A DNA stretch of 64,000 nucleotides from Azotobacter salinestris (GCF_009363155.1 NZ_CP045302.1:2711001-2775000), one strand, 5' to 3'; shown: positions 26,769-36,024, counted from the stretch's first letter. Made by a program: numbers and translations. Notes: generated by a model from the sequence alone, not told the origin.

Positions 26769-28157
26769 CTACGCGTTGTCCCGCTTCTCCGTGGAGTTCG
26801 TCATCAGGCGCTGGCATTCGCGCTGTGCCTTTTCCACCATCTGCAGGACGCTGCCCGTGCTGTAGTGCTGGGCGAAGGCGAGGGCGCTCTGCGGCGACTG
26901 CTGGTACATGGAGATCAGCATCGTCTTCAGGTGGTATTGCTGGAAGATGAACTCCTGCTCCTGGGCGTGCCACATGGCCTGCAGGCTGCGAAGAGCCCCG
27001 GACGTTTCGCTGCCGGCCTGCGAAAGGAGCGCCTTGAAGGCCCGGTAGGCGGAGTTGCCGCCCTGCGGATCCGAGCCACGGCTCAGCTCGTGGGGAATCT
27101 CCTGCAGCGCGTGGTAGAGCGGCAGGTAGGGCGTGCCCAGCGGAGAGCCCAGGGTCTGCCAGATCAGCCCCTGCAGTTCGGTGGGCATTTCCCCGTTCAG
27201 GCAGATGATGTGGCTGGCTTCGACCTGGTCGTGGCCGCTCGGTCGTTCCCTCCTGCCTTCGAACACCCGCCATGTGCTGGTGCTCCGCAAGACCGTCATG
27301 ACGTCGGTGACGCAGAGCGGGCTGTCCGGCTTGAGGAACAGGGGATGTCGTGTCCGCCGCGGCCTCTGTCGCAGCGAGGGGGTCAGATGCTTCTGGGCGA
27401 GCCAGATCCGCTCGGCATCGTGGGCGCTGCCGGGGACGCCGAATGCCTGGGCGAAATCGAAGCGCTGGCGGTTGGGACAGACGAGGAGCCGCTGGTCCCG
27501 GACGAATTCGAACAGGCCGGGCGAGTGCAGCACGTCGTCCCCGTCGAAGTCGACGTCGTGGACGCGCATGCCGCCGGCCACGACCAGGTAGCTGTCGGCG
27601 GGAACCCTCACCGCGATCCAGTGATGTGCCGAGCCGGTCTCCAGGTACCAGGCCTCGAAGGGGTCGGCGACGATCACACCGCTGGCTTCGCTGGCGCCAT
27701 GGACGGCGATGTAGCCGCCCAGCAGCTCTATGCCGTGGCGGGCGCTCAGGGCCTGGGGCAGCAGCAGGGTGGGGATGACGGCTTCCGAGACGCCGCCTTC
27801 GACCAGCAGGGGATCGGCCGCCCTGGCCAAGAGATTCATGGCCCGGCCGCTCGTCGTCGAGACGGCGACATTGTTCTCGTTGATCCCGCGCCCCTCGTGC
27901 AGGTGGCGCTCGGCTTCCCCGGCGCCGGCGGCGTTCGGCATGACGCTGTAGGCGAACCGGCTGGCCGGGACAGGAACGCTCAGGCCATTGCCCAGGGTCC
28001 ATTTCCCATCGCGCACGACGAGGGGGTTGGCGTACTCCGGAGCGTGCCGATAGGCGAGATACCTGTTCCAGCGATGTCTGCTGCCATCTTCGTTACGGCA
28101 GATCATGGTCTGGTTGTCCGTGCTTGCTTCCCTGCCGATAGCGATGTTGATGCACAT
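26769..28157 (-). CDS. C69-family dipeptidase (Ntn hydrolase)
   Basis: Encodes 462 residues. The N-terminus MCINIAIGREAS puts Cys at position 2, the nucleophile exposed after Met removal in peptidase C69 (PepD/secreted dipeptidase A relatives), followed by the family feature ICRNEDGS. Later landmarks include GINENNVAVSTT, GVIVADPFEAWYLETGSAHHWIAVRVP and the C-terminal LMTNSTEKRD. The start is supported by an AGGAGAG site seven bases upstream. No signal peptide is present. It lies downstream of a clear sigma-54 type promoter at 28268-28283, and a sigma-54 activator gene is 2.3 kb away on the same strand. With the racemase and DUF917 genes it may degrade an amino-acid derivative or peptide as nitrogen source. 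Confidence 0.85.
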   Translation of the reverse strand: MCINIAIGREASTDNQTMICRNEDGSRHRWNRYLAYRHAPEYANPLVVRDGKWTLGNGLSVPVPASRFAYSVMPNAAGAGEAERHLHEGRGINENNVAVSTTSGRAMNLLARAADPLLVEGGVSEAVIPTLLLPQALSARHGIELLGGYIAVHGASEASGVIVADPFEAWYLETGSAHHWIAVRVPADSYLVVAGGMRVHDVDFDGDDVLHSPGLFEFVRDQRLLVCPNRQRFDFAQAFGVPGSAHDAERIWLAQKHLTPSLRQRPRRTRHPLFLKPDSPLCVTDVMTVLRSTSTWRVFEGRRERPSGHDQVEASHIICLNGEMPTELQGLIWQTLGSPLGTPYLPLYHALQEIPHELSRGSDPQGGNSAYRAFKALLSQAGSETSGALRSLQAMWHAQEQEFIFQQYHLKTMLISMYQQSPQSALAFAQHYSTGSVLQMVEKAQRECQRLMTNSTEKRDNA

Positions 28158-28267
28158 GAAACGACTCTCCTGTTGTGCCGGAAATCACGGGGCACCCATG
28201 GGAGGAAAACACCCGGCGGACAGAGCCATGCGCCGCAGGCGCTTGCATATCTGTCCGCGCTCCAGGA

Positions 28268-28283
28268 AGCAAGGTCTGTTCCA
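28268..28283 (-). promoter_or_regulatory. Sigma-54 (-24/-12) promoter of the C69 dipeptidase gene
   Basis: Read on the - strand, TGGAACAGACCTTGCT matches the consensus TGGCACN5TTGCW with one change in the -24 element and exact GG-to-GC spacing. Transcription would start ~100 bases before the dipeptidase ATG. An A/T-rich stretch with a repeated TTATAAGT lies just upstream, where an activator or IHF might bind. The enhancer-binding protein encoded at 30450-32708 is the obvious candidate activator. Confidence 0.75.
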
Positions 28284-28470
28284 TATTTATAAGTGATTGG
28301 TTTATAAGTATTTTTTTGAAATTTCGAGGCGGAGCGGAAAGCAGTGGTCGATTTCGTCCACTCGAACGCCGACTGGATGGACAGGATCGTCCGCGAGGAG
28401 GAGGCGCCCCGGAGCGGGGCGCCAGTCGAGGTTTCCGGGGCGGGGAGGCCATGGCAGCCTCCCCGACAGG

Positions 28471-29193
28471 CTAGAGAGCCGAGACCTTGCTGTAGGTCAG
28501 CCGGCTGGGGCGCAGCCGCATGCGCACCAGGGAGACCAGGAAGCCGAAACCGGCCTGGTTGGGATCGATGACCGGGACGTAGGTGCCCAGGCTCTCCTCC
28601 AACAGGGCGGCGACCCGGCCGGCCACGTCGACGAAGCCGGTGCAGCCCAGCAGCAGGGACTGCGCGCCGTCCTCGCGGACGGCCTTCAGGGCCTGCTCGA
28701 AGGTTCTGGCGACCACCACGTCGAGGTCGGCGAGCTCGGCCACGCTGCAGTCCACGGCGCGGATCGAGGCGAAGGAATTCTCCAGGCCGTAGGTCAGGAC
28801 ATGGCCGCGCTGCATGGCCAGCGTGCTCTGCAGCACGGTGAGGATGGAAAAGCGCTGGCTCAGGCTCAGGGCGGCGAAGGCCGAGGGCGGGAAACCGCCG
28901 ACGATGGGGATGTCGACGACCTCGCGGGCCTCCTCGACGCCGCACATGTCGAAGTCGGTCAGCCAGATGCCGTCGAAGCCCTCCTGCTCCAGGCGGCGCG
29001 CCAGCGCCACCACCGGCATGCCGTTGCGCAGCCAGTGGGTGCGGTTCTCGATGCAGGGATAGCCTTCGGCGAGGTGGCGGATCTCCACCCGCACGTCGGC
29101 CGGCACCACCGGATCGATGGCCTGCAGGATGCGCTCGTCGTAGGCGCCGGTCGCCGCCGGGACCAGCACGCAGATGCGGATCGGCGCGCTCAT
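28471..29193 (-). CDS. Asp/Glu/hydantoin racemase-like protein
   Basis: Encodes 240 residues. The family pattern is seen in the N-terminal lobe (IRICVLVPAATGAYDERIL), in an expected first catalytic-Cys region at TDFDMCGVEEA, and in a second Cys at LLLGCTGFVDVAG, the hallmark 'GC(T)' loop of Asp/Glu racemase-fold enzymes. The Cys pair would act as the two acid/base residues. The start overlaps the stop of the DUF917 gene (ATGA at 29190-29193), so they are coupled. Hydantoin or a related cyclic imide is the likely substrate class given the neighbour. A maleate isomerase/AroM-like activity cannot be excluded. Confidence 0.78.
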   Translation of the reverse strand: MSAPIRICVLVPAATGAYDERILQAIDPVVPADVRVEIRHLAEGYPCIENRTHWLRNGMPVVALARRLEQEGFDGIWLTDFDMCGVEEAREVVDIPIVGGFPPSAFAALSLSQRFSILTVLQSTLAMQRGHVLTYGLENSFASIRAVDCSVAELADLDVVVARTFEQALKAVREDGAQSLLLGCTGFVDVAGRVAALLEESLGTYVPVIDPNQAGFGFLVSLVRMRLRPSRLTYSKVSAL

Positions 29194-30410
29194 GCCGCGG
29201 CCTCCGCGGCGCGGCGCTGCAGCCTGGCGACCGGCACGTAGGGCCCCAGGTAGCCCAGGTTCGCCAGCAACTGCCGGAAGGACTCGAAGATCAGCCCGCC
29301 CGGCTTGCGCAGCTCGGCATCGGCCTGCCAGGCGAGCAGGGTCACGGTGCGGTGCCTGACGCCGGGGGCGAGCTGGCCATCGGCCTGCAGCAGATCGCCG
29401 TTGGAATACACCGCCTGGTCCGGGCCCTCGAAGAAGTAGGCCAGACTGTCGGGGGCCAGCAGGATGGGCTGGGGACTCTCGCTGTCCCAGGCCAGCAGCG
29501 ATTCGTTCTGGTAGACCACGGTGTAGCGGTGCTGTCCGGCCTGGATATGGACCTTGCCCAGATCGAAGCCGCCGACGGTGTCCGCCTCGGCCGCCACCAG
29601 CTCGCCCGGCTGGGAAACCGCATGGGCGACGATGCCGAGCTGGGTGTCCAGGTAGTCGATCATGGCCGCCGCGCTGCCGATCTGCCCGGATTCCAGGGCC
29701 CGTCCCAGCTTCAGCGCGCGGGACAGGGTGGCGCGGATCGGCAGGGCGACGGCCAGCTGGGCCGGGGTCATGACCCACATGGCCAGGCCGCCGAACTCGC
29801 CGAACTGCGGGGCGGCGACGATGGGCCGGGTCATCTGCTCGACGATCACCGACACGTCGTGCTGGTGCGTCGGATCGCCGGCGCCGCTGCCGCGCGGCGT
29901 CACGTCCAGCTCCACGCACAGCTCGTTCTGGCTGACCAGGAAGGCCGGCCGCGGGTTTATCCCGGCGGCGGCATAGGTGAGCATCGGCAGCGACGGCACG
30001 GCGCGCCCGGCACCGTCGGCGTCGATCACCGCCAGCCCCAGCCTGGCGGCCACCAGGCAGGCGACGACGAAGCCGAGGGCCCCGCTTTCCGGGGGCGCCA
30101 CGTAGGCCAGCCGGCGCCCCTGGGCGGCCAGGCGTTCCTGCACCTGGCGGGCGGCCGCCACGGGGCCGATGGGGTAGGTCGTGGTGTTGATCGCCTCGGG
30201 TGCGCCCATGTAGGCGACCATCACGGTGTCTCCGGCGGTGGCCTCTTCCACCGACACCACCTGGACGCGCTCGGTGGGGTAGTAGTCGCCTTCGCGGAAC
30301 TGCTCCGCCAGACGGCGGGCGGAGATGACGGTGCCGCCGCCTCCGCTGCCGAAGAAGGCGCCCCCCAGCAGCAGGGCTTCCATGTCCTGAGGACCGAGTT
30401 CGTACGCCAT
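29190..30410 (-). CDS. DUF917 family protein (S-methylthiohydantoin desulfurase-like)
   Basis: Encodes 406 residues with the typical DUF917 start LGPQDMEALLLGGAFFGSGGGG and the internal YMGAPEAINTT, GALGFVVACLVAARLGLAVIDADGAGRAVPSLPM patterns. Members are annotated as S-methyl-thiohydantoin desulfurases and occur beside hydantoinase and hydantoin racemase genes. AAGGAGT lies eight bases before ATG. It follows the sigma-54 regulator gene by 39 bases on the same strand and overlaps the racemase gene by four. The set looks like a small catabolic operon for a thiohydantoin- or hydantoin-type compound. No hydantoinase is in the window, so the pathway is incomplete here. Confidence 0.78.
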   Translation of the reverse strand: MAYELGPQDMEALLLGGAFFGSGGGGTVISARRLAEQFREGDYYPTERVQVVSVEEATAGDTVMVAYMGAPEAINTTTYPIGPVAAARQVQERLAAQGRRLAYVAPPESGALGFVVACLVAARLGLAVIDADGAGRAVPSLPMLTYAAAGINPRPAFLVSQNELCVELDVTPRGSGAGDPTHQHDVSVIVEQMTRPIVAAPQFGEFGGLAMWVMTPAQLAVALPIRATLSRALKLGRALESGQIGSAAAMIDYLDTQLGIVAHAVSQPGELVAAEADTVGGFDLGKVHIQAGQHRYTVVYQNESLLAWDSESPQPILLAPDSLAYFFEGPDQAVYSNGDLLQADGQLAPGVRHRTVTLLAWQADAELRKPGGLIFESFRQLLANLGYLGPYVPVARLQRRAAEAAA

Positions 30411-30449
30411 GGTGTTACTCCTTGTAATGCATGGTTGGGTAGTACGTGA

Positions 30450-32708
30450 TCAGCGGCTGTTTTCGAGCTCCTCAAGCAACTGTAGCGCCCTGGCCAGCAT
30501 CGGGCTGGGTGTCTGCTGCGACGCGACGCCGCGCAGCGCCCGGCCGAGCGGCTCGGCGGCCTGCGCCGCGCGCCGGGTCTGGCGCAGGAGCCGGGCGAGC
30601 TGGGTGGCGGCGGCGATGCGCGCCGACACCGAGCCCAGCGCCAGGGCGGTGGACAGGGCGCTGCGCAGTTCCTGCTCGGCACCGTCCTGATCGCCCTGTG
30701 CCCAGCGGGCCCGCGCCTTGAGGGTCAGCAGCTCGCCCAGGTAGGCGCGTTCCTGGCGCTCCAGGGCCAGGTCCAGCGCTTCGGCGAGCAGGCTCTCGCA
30801 TTCGGCGGGACGTCCGGCCTGCAGCAGCAGCTCGCCGCGCTGCCAGGCCTGGAAGGAATGGAGCAGGCGGCCGCCGTGGTTCAGCATGTGGCTCTGGTAG
30901 CCCTCCAGCATGAGCCGCTCGGCCTCGTCGAAGGCGCCCAGCGAGCCCATGTGACAGCCGCGGAAGACCTGGCCGAGGCCCCGGTAGAAGGTGAAGCCGT
31001 GAGCCTCGGCGAGGGATTCCAGGTCCGCCGCCAGCGGCCCCAGGCGCTCCCGGTCCTCGAACAGGCAGGCCAGCCAGACGGCGCCCTGCAGGGCCAGGGC
31101 CCGGTTGAAGGGATGCGGGTTGTCCTCCCCGCAGCGCAGCAGCAGGCGCTGCATGGCCTGCCGCGCCTGCACGAAGGCACCCAGCTGGAAGGCCGCCAGG
31201 CCCTCGAAGGTCAGCGCCAGGGCACTCAGGTCGAAGCCCTGCAGGCCGTTGCGCGCCTCGCCCTCGCCGCCCTGCAGCAGCCCGCCGCGCGCCAGGCAGG
31301 CCAGGGCCTCCTCGTAGTCGCCCAGCCAGAACAGGGTGTTGGCCATGGCCACCTGGGCCTCGTCCAGGGCGGCCGGGCTGCCGATGTCGCGGGCGCGCTG
31401 CAGCATGTCCTGAGCCGTGGCGCGGGCCCGGCCCAGCTCCAGGGTCATCAGCTGGGCGACCCAGATGCCGAACTGCATGGAGACCAGCTCGGCATCCCGG
31501 TTCAGCCCCTCGCCCGCCTGCAGGGCCGCCTCATGGCAGGCGCAGGCCTCGGCGCACAACCAGCCGTTCACGCCGCGCAGGGCGATTCCCAGCAGGCGGT
31601 AAACCTCGAACCGCAAGGCGCGCGCATCGTTGCGTCGACCCAGCTTTCCCAGGCAGCGGCGCAACAGCGTGATCGCCTCGCGGAACTTCGCCACCTCGAT
31701 CCGCTGGCGGGCGTTCTCCAGCAGGAGTTCGGCCTCCTGGCCGCGGGCCTCGCGGGACTTCAGGCGGCGCTCGACCACCTTGCGGCCGATGCCCAGCAAC
31801 TGGGCGGCCGCGCTCTTGTTGCCGCCGCTGAGTTGCAGCGCCCGGTCGATCAGCAGTTGCTCGGCCGCCTGCAGCTTGTTGTCGCCTTCCAGCGCCAGCA
31901 GGGCGTCGGCCAGGCTGGCGCGCCCGGCGGCGGCCGGCTCGGCCGGGGCGAGGAAGGGCTCCAGTTCGGCGATGCCGATCCGCTCGGAGAGGGCTAGTAC
32001 CCCCAGGCGGTCGATCAGGTTGCGCAGCTGGCGCACATGGCCCGGCCAGGGCGCCTGGCACAGCCGCTCCAGCGCCGCCTCGGAGAACGACAGCGGCCGC
32101 GGCTGGCGGGCGGCGAAGTGCGCGACCAGCGCCGGAATGTCCTCGCGGCGCTGGTCGAGGCCGGGGACTTCGAGCACGAACACCGTCAGGCGGTGATACA
32201 GGTCCTCGCGGAAGCGGCCTTCGCGGACCATGGCCGGTAGATCCCGGTGGGTGGCGGCGATCACCCGGCCCTCGAAGCGCAGGGGCTCGTTCGAGCCGAT
32301 CGGACGGAAGCTGCGGGTTTCCAGCACCCGCAGCAGGCGGGTCTGCAGCGCCAGCGGCAGCTCGCCGATCTCGTCGAGAAACAGCGTGCCGCGACCCACC
32401 TGCCGGAAGTGGCCGGGACGCTGGCTGGTCGCGCCGGTGAAGGCGCCGCGGGCATGGCCGAACAGCTCGGATTCGATCAGGTTCTCCGGAATCGCCCCGC
32501 AGTTGACGTCGACGAACGGCTGCTCGGGATGCAGGCTCCTGGCATGCACCCGCCGCGCCACCACCTCCTTGCCCGAGCCGGTCGGTCCGCAGATCAGCAG
32601 GGTGTGGGTGGTGGGCGCGATGCGGTCGACCAGATTCAGCAGGCTGCGGAGCGCGGCCGACTTGCCGACGGTTTCCGTCGGTATGCCGAATGAGGAGGGC
32701 TCGTACAT
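30450..32708 (-). CDS. Sigma-54-dependent activator with TPR-like C-terminal region
   Basis: Encodes 752 residues from ATG 32708 (AAGGAA site). The AAA+ domain is at the N-terminus with no receiver or PAS domain before it: Walker A GPTGSGKE at 41-48, GAFTGA at 88-93 (the loop that contacts sigma-54), Walker B FLDEIGE at about 110-116, and an R-finger region. A Fis-type HTH follows (GGNKSAAAQLLGIGRKVVERRLK, ~310-330). The remaining ~400 residues are helical repeats resembling TPRs, an unusual order because sensor domains are normally N-terminal. I infer that the C-terminal repeats sense a partner. It is the likely activator of the dipeptidase promoter at 28268. Confidence 0.88.
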   Translation of the reverse strand: MYEPSSFGIPTETVGKSAALRSLLNLVDRIAPTTHTLLICGPTGSGKEVVARRVHARSLHPEQPFVDVNCGAIPENLIESELFGHARGAFTGATSQRPGHFRQVGRGTLFLDEIGELPLALQTRLLRVLETRSFRPIGSNEPLRFEGRVIAATHRDLPAMVREGRFREDLYHRLTVFVLEVPGLDQRREDIPALVAHFAARQPRPLSFSEAALERLCQAPWPGHVRQLRNLIDRLGVLALSERIGIAELEPFLAPAEPAAAGRASLADALLALEGDNKLQAAEQLLIDRALQLSGGNKSAAAQLLGIGRKVVERRLKSREARGQEAELLLENARQRIEVAKFREAITLLRRCLGKLGRRNDARALRFEVYRLLGIALRGVNGWLCAEACACHEAALQAGEGLNRDAELVSMQFGIWVAQLMTLELGRARATAQDMLQRARDIGSPAALDEAQVAMANTLFWLGDYEEALACLARGGLLQGGEGEARNGLQGFDLSALALTFEGLAAFQLGAFVQARQAMQRLLLRCGEDNPHPFNRALALQGAVWLACLFEDRERLGPLAADLESLAEAHGFTFYRGLGQVFRGCHMGSLGAFDEAERLMLEGYQSHMLNHGGRLLHSFQAWQRGELLLQAGRPAECESLLAEALDLALERQERAYLGELLTLKARARWAQGDQDGAEQELRSALSTALALGSVSARIAAATQLARLLRQTRRAAQAAEPLGRALRGVASQQTPSPMLARALQLLEELENSR

Positions 32709-33000
32709 CGTACCGTTCCTTGGCGGGGAGGAATAAGGCGGGAGGAGAGGCGGGAGCGGCAGCTTGCAGCGATTTGGAGCGTTCGTCCAGATTTCTCTGC
32801 CCGCAATATAGCGTGCTTGACGCGTTGCGGCTTGAGCGGATCGCCTTGTCCAGCTTGCCATGAGCCTTGTCGGGAGGCCTGGAGCAGCCGGAGGACAGGG
32901 GGCTTGGCCGGGGCCCCGTCCTTTGCGGGGGCATGATCCTAGGGGGAGGCGATCCGAGGTGCAGCGTTTCGAGATCTGGATCCGCACGATCCGGCTTCGT
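32709..33000. other. Intergenic stretch upstream of the sigma-54 activator
   Basis: About 290 bases separate the activator start from the LacI stop. I see no gene and no convincing -24/-12 site here. The activator's own promoter is presumably within it. Confidence 0.4.
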
Positions 33001-33999
33001 TCACCAGGACTGGCGAGCCACGACGGGGCAGGGTACCCAGTGGGTGAAGGGCTCGTCGCGCTCCTCGATCAGGTGCTGCGCGGCGCGGCGGCCCAGCTCG
33101 TAGTAGGGGAGCTGCACGGTGCTCAGTGGCGGATAGAACAGCTCGGCGACGCCCACCATGTTGTCGTAGCCGAGCACCGCCACGTCGGCCGGGATGCGCA
33201 GGCCGCGGCTGAGCAGGTACTGGTAGGCGACCAGGGCGATGCGGTCGTTGCCACAGACCAGCAGGTCGAAGGCCGGTTTGCCGTGCGACTCGCTCAGCTG
33301 GCGCTCCAGCTCGGCGATGGTTTCCCCGTAGGCGTCGTCGGTCGACAGGTCGTACTGGCGGACGCTCTCCGGGGCGATGCCGGCCTCCGCAAGGGCGCGC
33401 GACAGGCCCTGCTGGCGCAGCTTCCAGGCCAGGCTGTGGCGCGGCAGGTTGATGCACAGCGGGCGGCGATAGCCGCGTTGCAGCGCCTGGCGCACGGCCT
33501 GGTACTGGCCGTCCTCGTCGTCGGGCACGTAGCAGGCCACGCCGGGCTCGGTGCTCATACAGCCGCTCAGCACCAGCGGCTTGCTGCGCAGCGCCGGGGG
33601 AATCTCCAGTTCACGCAGCTGCATGGCGCTGAACACGATGCCGTCCGGCCGGTGCGACAGCATCAGGTCGATGGTTTGCGGGTTCAGCGGGATTTCGAAC
33701 ACGTTGAGGATGAACACGTTCCAGCCGTGTTCCCGGGCGGTGCGTTCCACCGAGAGCAGCATTTCCACGGCGAAGGGGGTGGTCGCCGTGTCGAGCGCGA
33801 AGACGCCGATGGTCTTGCCGCTGGAATGGCCGCCGCGGATCTTGCGGGCGGAAAGACTGGGCACGTAGTTCAGGGCTTCGATGGCCTGGCGGACCTTCGC
33901 CAGGGTTTCCGGGTTGAGCTTTTCCGGGGTGTTGATCGCTCGGGACACGGTCATCGGGGAGACCCCCGCCAACCGTGCGACATCTTTGACCGAAGCCAT
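33001..33999 (-). CDS. LacI-family regulator of the sucrose locus
   Basis: Encodes 332 residues. The N-terminal HTH and hinge are complete (VKDVARLAGVSPMTVSRAIN; SARKIRGG), and the periplasmic-binding-protein-like sensor domain is full length (GKTIGVFALDTATTPFAVEM … DLLVCGNDRIALVAYQYLLSRGLRIP). LacI proteins with such a hinge bind CG-centred palindromes, and two TTAACGTTAA-type sites lie upstream of the permease gene (41191-41200) and after the porin gene (43181-43198). I infer it represses the sucrose genes 38303-43047. A ~110-base stretch of the same gene is duplicated at 38146-38258, beside the sucrose hydrolase gene, showing that the two were once adjacent. Confidence 0.86.
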   Translation of the reverse strand: MASVKDVARLAGVSPMTVSRAINTPEKLNPETLAKVRQAIEALNYVPSLSARKIRGGHSSGKTIGVFALDTATTPFAVEMLLSVERTAREHGWNVFILNVFEIPLNPQTIDLMLSHRPDGIVFSAMQLRELEIPPALRSKPLVLSGCMSTEPGVACYVPDDEDGQYQAVRQALQRGYRRPLCINLPRHSLAWKLRQQGLSRALAEAGIAPESVRQYDLSTDDAYGETIAELERQLSESHGKPAFDLLVCGNDRIALVAYQYLLSRGLRIPADVAVLGYDNMVGVAELFYPPLSTVQLPYYELGRRAAQHLIEERDEPFTHWVPCPVVARQSW

Positions 34000-34022
34000 G
34001 TGCGGGTGCCATTGCCTGTATG

Positions 34023-34046
34023 GCCGGGCATGATGTCATGCCCGGC
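34023..34046. repeat. Perfect inverted repeat before the LacI gene
   Basis: GCCGGGCATGA-TG-TCATGCCCGGC has 11-bp perfect arms, 23 bases before the LacI start codon and 82 bases after the GH13 stop. It could be a weak terminator of the GH13 gene, a translational hairpin, or an operator. No T-run follows on either strand. Confidence 0.6.
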
Positions 34047-34128
34047 GAAAGCATGACAACACGACGGCAGGCGGCACGGGCGGGGCAAGAAGGATCGCTC
34101 GAGGCTGAGGAGCCGGCGCTGGCGGGCG

Positions 34129-35778
34129 TCAAGTCGCCTGTGTGTCCAGCGCGATGGCAAAGGACTCGTAGGGCTGCAGCGCTAGGTCCTGCCCGAGCAC
34201 GTTGCGGGGCCCGTAGTTACTCACCAGGCTTTCGCCCGCGAGGTCGCGCAGATCGGCCGGCAGCTCAAGCTCGACCAGTTGCCCGGAAAAGTTGTTGATG
34301 ACCACGATGCGCTGGTCGCCAAGCTGGCGCTCGTAGGCGAAGACCTGCGGATGCGCGTCCAGAAGCGGCCGGTAGTCGCCGTGGACGATCACCGGGCGCT
34401 CCTTGCGCAGCCGGATCAGCGTGCGGTAGTGGTGAAGGATCGACCCCGGATCGTCGAGCGCGGCGGCGACATTGATCTCGCGATAATTGGGATTGATCCT
34501 CATCCACGGCTTGCCGTGCGAAAAGCCGGCATGCTCGCTCGCATCCCAGTGCATTGGCGTACGTGCGTTGCCACGGCTGTTGGCGTAGATGCCTTCCATC
34601 ATCGCCTCATGTGACACGCCCGCCGCAATGCGCTCGCGGTATAGGCCCAGCGATTCGGCATCCTGGTAATCCTCGACCGACTCAAAGCGCACGTTGGTCA
34701 TGCCGATTTCCTCGCCCTGATAGATGTAGGGCGTGCCCTTCAGAAAATGCAGCGCAGTGGCGAGCATCTTCGCCGACTCGACCCGGTAGCGGCCGGGATC
34801 GCCGTAGCTCGACACCGCCCGCGGCAGGTCATGGTTGTTCCAGAACAGCGAGTTCCAGCCAGTGTCGCCAAGAGCGCTCTGCCACTTGCCGATGACCCCC
34901 TTGAATTCGCGCAGGTCGAAGGCGCGCGGCGTCCATTTGCCGTCCTGCTGGTCCCAGGTCAGGGTGATGTGCTCGAACTGGAACACCATTGACAACTCGC
35001 GGCGGGCGGGCTCCGAATACAGCTTGGCGATCTCCGGCGTCACGCCCCAGGTCTCGCCGACCGTCAGCACGTCGCGTTCGCCGAAGGTCGCGGCGTTCAT
35101 CTCCTGCAGCAACTGGTGCAGGTGCGGGCCGTTGGTCGTGATGCCGCGATCGATGTCCTTGCCGATCAGGTCGATGACGTCCATGCGGAAGCCGCCGATG
35201 CCCTTGTCCAGCCACCAGTTCATCATCTGGTGTACTTCCTGCTGCACCTGTGGATTGGCCCAGTTCAGGTCCGGCTGACGCTTCGAGAACAGGTGGAAGA
35301 AGTACTCGCCGGTCGTCGCGTCGAATTCCCAGGCGCTGCCGCCGAAGTTCGAGCGCTGTTCGTCCGGCGCGGAGCCATCAGCGCGGGGGGCACGCCATAT
35401 GTAGTAGTCGCGGTAAGGGTTGTCCCTGGATTTGCGCGCCTCGATGAACCAGGGATGCTCATCGGAAGTGTGGTTGACAACCAGGTCCATGAGGATACGG
35501 ATGTCGCGCCGCGCGGCCTCGGCGATCAGCGCTTCCATCTCCGCGAGCGTGCCGAACTCCGGCGCGATGTCGCAATAGTCCGAGATGTCGTAGCCGTGGT
35601 CGTCCATCGGCGAGCGGAACACCGGCGACAGCCAGATCACATTGATGCCCAGCGTCTGCAAATAGTCGAGCTTGCCGATGATGCCCGCGAGGTCGCCGAT
35701 GCCGTCGCCATTGGCGTCGGCGAAAGAGCGTGGGTAGATCTGATACACCACGGCGTTATGCCACCACTTCGTTTCCAC
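34129..35778 (-). CDS. GH13 alpha-glucosidase (oligo-1,6-glucosidase/sucrose-active type)
   Basis: Encodes 549 residues from a GTG at 35778 with GAGG nine bases upstream (METKWWHNAVVYQIYPRSF). Catalytic residues are all present: D200 in GGFRMDVIDL, E242 in VGETWGV and D317 in WNNHDLPR; region I is MDLVVNHTSDEHPW. No signal peptide, so it acts in the cytoplasm on imported alpha-glucosides such as isomaltose, maltose or sucrose; the exact substrate cannot be read. It is divergent from the second LacI gene, with two operators between them. The local sequence is less GC-extreme than the sucrose genes around it, and the segment carrying it seems inserted between the sucrose hydrolase gene and its regulator. 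Confidence 0.9.
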   Translation of the reverse strand: METKWWHNAVVYQIYPRSFADANGDGIGDLAGIIGKLDYLQTLGINVIWLSPVFRSPMDDHGYDISDYCDIAPEFGTLAEMEALIAEAARRDIRILMDLVVNHTSDEHPWFIEARKSRDNPYRDYYIWRAPRADGSAPDEQRSNFGGSAWEFDATTGEYFFHLFSKRQPDLNWANPQVQQEVHQMMNWWLDKGIGGFRMDVIDLIGKDIDRGITTNGPHLHQLLQEMNAATFGERDVLTVGETWGVTPEIAKLYSEPARRELSMVFQFEHITLTWDQQDGKWTPRAFDLREFKGVIGKWQSALGDTGWNSLFWNNHDLPRAVSSYGDPGRYRVESAKMLATALHFLKGTPYIYQGEEIGMTNVRFESVEDYQDAESLGLYRERIAAGVSHEAMMEGIYANSRGNARTPMHWDASEHAGFSHGKPWMRINPNYREINVAAALDDPGSILHHYRTLIRLRKERPVIVHGDYRPLLDAHPQVFAYERQLGDQRIVVINNFSGQLVELELPADLRDLAGESLVSNYGPRNVLGQDLALQPYESFAIALDTQAT

Positions 35779-35867
35779 GATGAGAACCCTCGTTAATTTT
35801 TTTGTTCGTCCCAAAGATTCGACGGAATCGTGAAGCATCTCTGGTGATGAATTTGCTGATGAGCACG

Positions 35868-35889
35868 ATATCCAAAGCGATTTGGATAT
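35868..35889. promoter_or_regulatory. LacI-type operator 1 in the GH13/LacI divergent region
   Basis: A palindrome with arms ATATCCAAA and TTTGGATAT around GCGA lies 90 bases from the GH13 start. The core CCAAAGCGATTTGG is typical of LacI/GalR sites and differs from the TTAACGTTAA sites of the sucrose genes, indicating a separate regulator, probably the adjacent LacI. Confidence 0.75.
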
Positions 35890-35895
35890 TAATTA

Positions 35896-35905
35896 AAAGC
35901 GCTTT
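35896..35905. promoter_or_regulatory. LacI-type operator 2 in the GH13/LacI divergent region
   Basis: The perfect palindrome AAAGCGCTTT lies six bases after operator 1. It shares the AAAGCG core with operator 1 but lacks its long arms. Two closely spaced sites suggest cooperative binding by the adjacent LacI. Confidence 0.6.
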
Positions 35906-36024
35906 GGATGAAAAAATTTTTTCAGCGCCAGGATGAGGTCCCTTGGAAATCATTAAACCTTGCGCATTCGGCAGATCGGCGTATGTCGGTCGATCAGCGC
36001 CAGGAACAGGCGGAAGAAGGGCAT

